From NCBI GenBank assembly GCA_024636985.1, contig JAGXFY010000079.1, positions 44,760 through 108,759 of the forward strand: 64,000 nucleotides of DNA. The letters are read 5' to 3'. Source of the DNA: Petrocella sp024636985. GTDB lineage: Bacteria > Bacillota > Clostridia > Lachnospirales > Vallitaleaceae. Below the pieces are notes generated by a model. The model saw only the letters and a program-made list of their open reading frames with translations. It had not been told where the DNA came from and made no database searches. Of this stretch, positions 60,966-64,000 are shown in pieces. The stretch's first letter is position 1; each line of letters begins with the position of its first letter. The translations under genes and the position numbers were made by a program.

Positions 60966-63239
60966 ATGAGTATATATGATACGTTGAACCAAGAACAAAA
61001 AGAGGCGGTTTTTCATACTGAAGGACCTTTACTACTACTGGCAGGTGCCGGATCAGGAAAAACAAGGGTACTAACACACCGTGTGGCCTATATAATTGAG
61101 AAGAACTTAGCAAAGCCTTGGGAAATCATGGCCATCACTTTTACAAATAAAGCAGCAAAAGAGATGCGCGCGCGGGTGGACCATCTGATTGGTCATGGCG
61201 GTCAAGATGTTTGGGTGAGTACCTTTCATTCCTCCTGTGTACGTTTTTTGAGACAATATATTGATCAGATTGGATTTGAGAAAAGCTTCAATATATACGA
61301 TACCGATGATTCCAAGAAGATTATCCGAGAAGCTATGAAAGCACAAAACATAGATCCGAAGCAATATAAGGAAAGTGGCATCTTAGCGAAGATTAGCGAG
61401 GCCAAAAACCAATTATTAAGTCCCTTAGAATACCGTAAATCGGTTATGGGGGATATGCGTAAGGAAGTCTACTCCAAGATCTATGACTATTATCAGGATC
61501 GTCTAAAAAGAAACAACGCTCTGGACTTTGACGACTTACTCTTCCAGACTGCAGAGCTTTTTAGATTGCGACCAGACATATTAGAGAAATTCCAAAATAG
61601 ATTCAAATACATTATGGTGGATGAATATCAAGACACCAACGGGGTACAGTTCAAGCTCATATCCCAGCTAGCTGGCCATTATAAGAACCTATGTGTGGTG
61701 GGTGACGATGATCAGTCCATCTACAAGTTCCGTGGTGCAGACATTACCAACATCTTAGATTTTGAAAAGGTATACAAAGGGGCCAAAGTCATTAAGCTAG
61801 AACAGAACTATCGTTCAAGTAAGACCATCTTAGATGCAGCCAATCATGTGATTAAGAACAATGAGAAAAGAAAAGCAAAACGCTTATGGACGGACAATGG
61901 TACAGGCAGTTTAATTCAATTTCACCATGTGGACAATGAAAAAGAAGAGGCAAAACTGGTTGTAAATCATATCCAAAACAACATAAAAAACGACAACAAA
62001 GGCTATAACGATCATGCGATTTTATATAGAACCAATGCCCAGTCAAGGGTCTTAGAGGAGCGTCTGATTTATGAGAATATACCTTATAAGATCTTTGGAG
62101 GAACATCATTCTACCAGAGAAAAGAGATCAAAGACGTACTGGCGTATCTTAGACTCATTAATAACAGCATCGATAATCTGGCGGTCAAAAGGGTCATCAA
62201 CGTACCAAGAAGAGGTATTGGTGATACCACAGTGGATAAGCTTGAGAGCTATGCCAACGATATCGGTATCAGTCTTTTTGAAGCCATCAAAGAATCCGAC
62301 AATATACCGGGACTGGCAAGAGCTAGCCTGAAGATCAAAGGCTTCAAGAACCTCATCTTATCACTTAAAGCCGAGATGGAGACCATGTCTCTCATGGATT
62401 TTATGGAGGAAGTGCTAAAGCGTACCAACTATATTAAAGAATTAGAAGATGAAGGTACGGATGAAGCCAAGTCCAGAATCGAGAATATTGGTGAACTTAT
62501 ATCCAAGCTGGCTGATTATGTAAACAAGAAGAAGGAAGAAGACGAAGAACCGACTTTGTCCGGTTTCTTAGAAGAAGTGGCATTAGTTGCCGATATAGAC
62601 AATCTGGTCGAGAGCAATGAAGTGGTGGTTCTAATGACCTTACACAGTGCTAAGGGGCTAGAATTCCCGACCGTATTCTTAACCGGTATGGAAGATGGAC
62701 TTTTCCCAAGCTATATGAGCATCTCAACCGGTAATGAAGAAGATATTGAGGAAGAACGTCGCCTTTGTTACGTGGGCATAACCAGAGCGGAAGAAGAGTT
62801 GGTCATCATAGCCTCCAAATCAAGAATGACCCATGGACGCACACAATATAATGCACTGTCCAGATTCGTAAAAGAGATTCCAAGTGATTTATTGGATTCA
62901 AGCCAAACTCTAGAGCTAGCAAGGGATAAAGAAGATCAAGACAGCGACCTTTTTTCTAAGAGTAATATCTCCAATACTTCTGTACTACCAAAGCAAAGAG
63001 ACCGTAGTTTCTTTACCAATGCCCCATATCAAGCCAAGCAACCGGCAAAAGCATTACCACAAAACGAGAACATTACACTGGATTATGGCGTAGGCGACTT
63101 GGTTAAGCATATGAAGTTCGGTATTGGTCAAGTGATGGAGATTGGACCGGGTGGTGCAGACCATCAGGTTACGGTGAATTTTCCAAGTGTTGGGACGAAG
63201 AAATTACTGGCAAGATTATCAGGCCTCAAAAAAATGTAG
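60966..63239 (+). CDS. pcrA: DNA helicase PcrA (UvrD family)
   Basis: A 757-aa SF1A helicase that acts in repair and removal of RNA polymerase or RecA from DNA. It has the Q motif LNQEQKEAV, Walker A AGAGSGKT, TFTNKAAKEM, DEYQDTNGVQ, GDDDQSIYKFRGAD, LEQNYRSS, VVLMTLHSAKGLEFPTV and the C-terminal YVGITRAEEEL. A Tudor-like end (VGDLVKHMKFGIGQV) is also present. A GTG at 60957 is in frame; AGGTGA five bases before the ATG at 60966 decides the start. Confidence 0.96.
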   Translation: MSIYDTLNQEQKEAVFHTEGPLLLLAGAGSGKTRVLTHRVAYIIEKNLAKPWEIMAITFTNKAAKEMRARVDHLIGHGGQDVWVSTFHSSCVRFLRQYIDQIGFEKSFNIYDTDDSKKIIREAMKAQNIDPKQYKESGILAKISEAKNQLLSPLEYRKSVMGDMRKEVYSKIYDYYQDRLKRNNALDFDDLLFQTAELFRLRPDILEKFQNRFKYIMVDEYQDTNGVQFKLISQLAGHYKNLCVVGDDDQSIYKFRGADITNILDFEKVYKGAKVIKLEQNYRSSKTILDAANHVIKNNEKRKAKRLWTDNGTGSLIQFHHVDNEKEEAKLVVNHIQNNIKNDNKGYNDHAILYRTNAQSRVLEERLIYENIPYKIFGGTSFYQRKEIKDVLAYLRLINNSIDNLAVKRVINVPRRGIGDTTVDKLESYANDIGISLFEAIKESDNIPGLARASLKIKGFKNLILSLKAEMETMSLMDFMEEVLKRTNYIKELEDEGTDEAKSRIENIGELISKLADYVNKKKEEDEEPTLSGFLEEVALVADIDNLVESNEVVVLMTLHSAKGLEFPTVFLTGMEDGLFPSYMSISTGNEEDIEEERRLCYVGITRAEEELVIIASKSRMTHGRTQYNALSRFVKEIPSDLLDSSQTLELARDKEDQDSDLFSKSNISNTSVLPKQRDRSFFTNAPYQAKQPAKALPQNENITLDYGVGDLVKHMKFGIGQVMEIGPGGADHQVTVNFPSVGTKKLLARLSGLKKM

Positions 63240-63396
63240 TATATTCGTAAAACTTATGTACAAAAGTAAAAAGAATGATATAATTAGGATAGTTGTAACA
63301 ATTGGTAAAGGTGTAAAAACTATATGTTTGAATTTTTTCATACTTAGTTTTGACCCTTTAATCAACAGTTAATATTTTATAGAAGGGTGTGAGCAT

Positions 63397-63681
63397 ATGT
63401 TTGAACAATTAAAAAAAGCAGAATCGGAAAAAGTACAACAACTGTCAGACTTATTACAAAGACTAGATCCAAGAAGTGGTTTTATGGAAAAAAAGAAAGA
63501 CTACACTTGGTTGATCGTTCTACTTACCGTCGTAGCTGTAGCAGGCATTGCCTTCGCAGTGTACAAATTCTTCTTTGAATATAGTGATGAATTTGATTAT
63601 GATGATGATGAAGACTTTGAAGACATCGATTATGATGAAGACTATGACGAAGAATTTGAGACTGACGACGAAGAAGAATAA
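63397..63681 (+). CDS. small single-span membrane protein with acidic tail
   Basis: I do not recognise a family. The 94-aa product has a charged helical N-terminus (~30 residues), one membrane helix (about residues 38-60) and a C-terminal tail of ~30 residues that is almost only Asp and Glu with Phe and Tyr. GAAGGGTGTG precedes the ATG. It sits between pcrA and an RNA methyltransferase gene and has its own terminator. Confidence 0.72.
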   Translation: MFEQLKKAESEKVQQLSDLLQRLDPRSGFMEKKKDYTWLIVLLTVVAVAGIAFAVYKFFFEYSDEFDYDDDEDFEDIDYDEDYDEEFETDDEEE

Positions 63682-63700
63682 GAATAAGAACCTATACATG

Positions 63701-63729
63701 GGGCTGACAAATGTCAGTCCTATATTTTT
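63701..63729 (+). terminator. terminator after the acidic-tail gene
   Basis: GGGCTGAC/GTCAGTCC stem (one G-U pair) with an AAAT loop, then TATATTTTT. Confidence 0.85.
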
Positions 63730-63744
63730 GATAATCAGAAAAGG

Positions 63745-63864
63745 TGGTTAAAGTGTCAGAACTAAGTTTCTCTAAATTACATGCAACATATAGGTTATGT
63801 TGATACACTCATAACTATATATTGTATGTAAAAGTTCAACTATATAGTTTTGACACTTCAACCA
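63745..63864 (+). promoter_or_regulatory. structured leader element before the RNA methyltransferase gene
   Basis: A 19-bp closing stem joins 63745-63763 and 63846-63864, with one mismatch and one G-U pair; its core is AAGTGTCA/TGACACTT. Inside lies CAACATA-TAGGT-TATGTTG. The same closing stem and ACATATAG sequence occur before tig at 21590-21656. It ends 11 bp before the start codon. Confidence 0.65.
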
Positions 63865-63875
63865 ATGGTGAATAG

Positions 63876-64000
63876 ATGAATAAAAAAGACGTACTAGAAG
63901 CATACATCAGTAGAGTCGAATTCCCCAATAAAGGCATCATAGAGATTGGTGATTACAAAGTGACGGTAAAAAATGCCCTACCCGGACAAAAGGTACGTGC
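63876..64000 (+). CDS. 23S rRNA uracil-C5 methyltransferase, RlmD/TrmA family (3' end outside window)
   Basis: Only the first 41 codons are in the window. They encode a TRAM domain with VEFPNKGI, then YKVTVKNALPGQKVR, the usual start of the RlmD/RlmCD/TrmA family. The methyltransferase domain is beyond the edge, so the exact target uridine cannot be told. A GGTGA-type ribosome site precedes the ATG. Confidence 0.78.
   Translation, partial: MNKKDVLEAYISRVEFPNKGIIEIGDYKVTVKNALPGQKVR

Noticed and set aside
63745..63864. Invertible promoter (phase-variation switch) flanked by inverted repeats
   Set aside because: The arms are imperfect, the segment is short, no recombinase is present, and the same arms occur before the essential-type tig operon. 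A folded leader is simpler.

Overview
The window is a 64 kb piece of a low-GC Gram-positive chromosome, most likely from Clostridia (Lachnospirales-like). The evidence is the set of conserved Firmicute operons (cdaA-cdaR-glmM-glmS, rapZ-yvcK-whiA-crh, tig-clpP-clpX-lon-ysxC), families typical of Clostridia (DUF4364, DUF1836, DUF5721, YerC), strong AGGAGG ribosome sites, consensus sigma-A promoters, and no outer-membrane genes. Most of it is core genome. I see no prophage, transposase, CRISPR array or rRNA operon.

Layout. 1-9.6 kb: the 3' part of lysS, a secreted glycosidase-like lipoprotein, two unknown membrane proteins, then the c-di-AMP cyclase CdaA with its regulator CdaR, and GlmM-GlmS (amino-sugar supply for peptidoglycan). 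9.6-13 kb: a PspC-like protein, a metallophosphoesterase sitting between inverted repeats and hairpin-rich DNA, and galM. 13-19.3 kb: a cytoplasmic parvulin, murB, rapZ, yvcK, whiA, crh, rdgB and a YfcE-type phosphoesterase. 19.4-20.3 kb: seven tRNA genes behind a perfect consensus promoter. 20.3-28 kb: a CYTH protein, a DJ-1 family protein and the chaperone/protease operon tig-clpP-clpX-lon-ysxC. 28-31 kb: DUF4364, radical SAM and HD-GYP proteins on the minus strand. 31.4-47 kb: a surface-polysaccharide cluster with two related NAGPA-domain proteins, a flippase, an acyltransferase, a WecC-type dehydrogenase, two GT4 glycosyltransferases, two DUF4330 proteins, an O-antigen ligase/polymerase, CsaB pyruvyl transferase and MurJ. 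47-50.4 kb: dapA-dapB plus an alkaline-phosphatase-superfamily enzyme on the minus strand behind a lysine riboswitch. 50.5-64 kb: htpG with a perfect CIRCE operator, an M18 aminopeptidase, DegV, a soluble chemoreceptor, a two-gene LysO-type transporter, a PHP phosphatase, YerC, DUF1836, PcrA and the start of a TrmA/RlmD-type RNA methyltransferase.

The genes centre on envelope building (glmM/S, murB, murJ, the polysaccharide cluster with CsaB, dapA/B) and its control by c-di-AMP and the RapZ/YvcK/Crh system, together with protein quality control.

The least explained parts are not genes. One is a family of about 125-nt intergenic elements (four copies plus a diverged fifth) whose stems change by compensating substitutions while a TTGAAG loop stays constant. 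Another is a leader element with a long closing stem, shared by tig and the methyltransferase gene. A third is a CIRCE palindrome placed upstream of the htpG -35 box, where it may also terminate the gene before it. Crh here has Glu at the usual phospho-histidine position.
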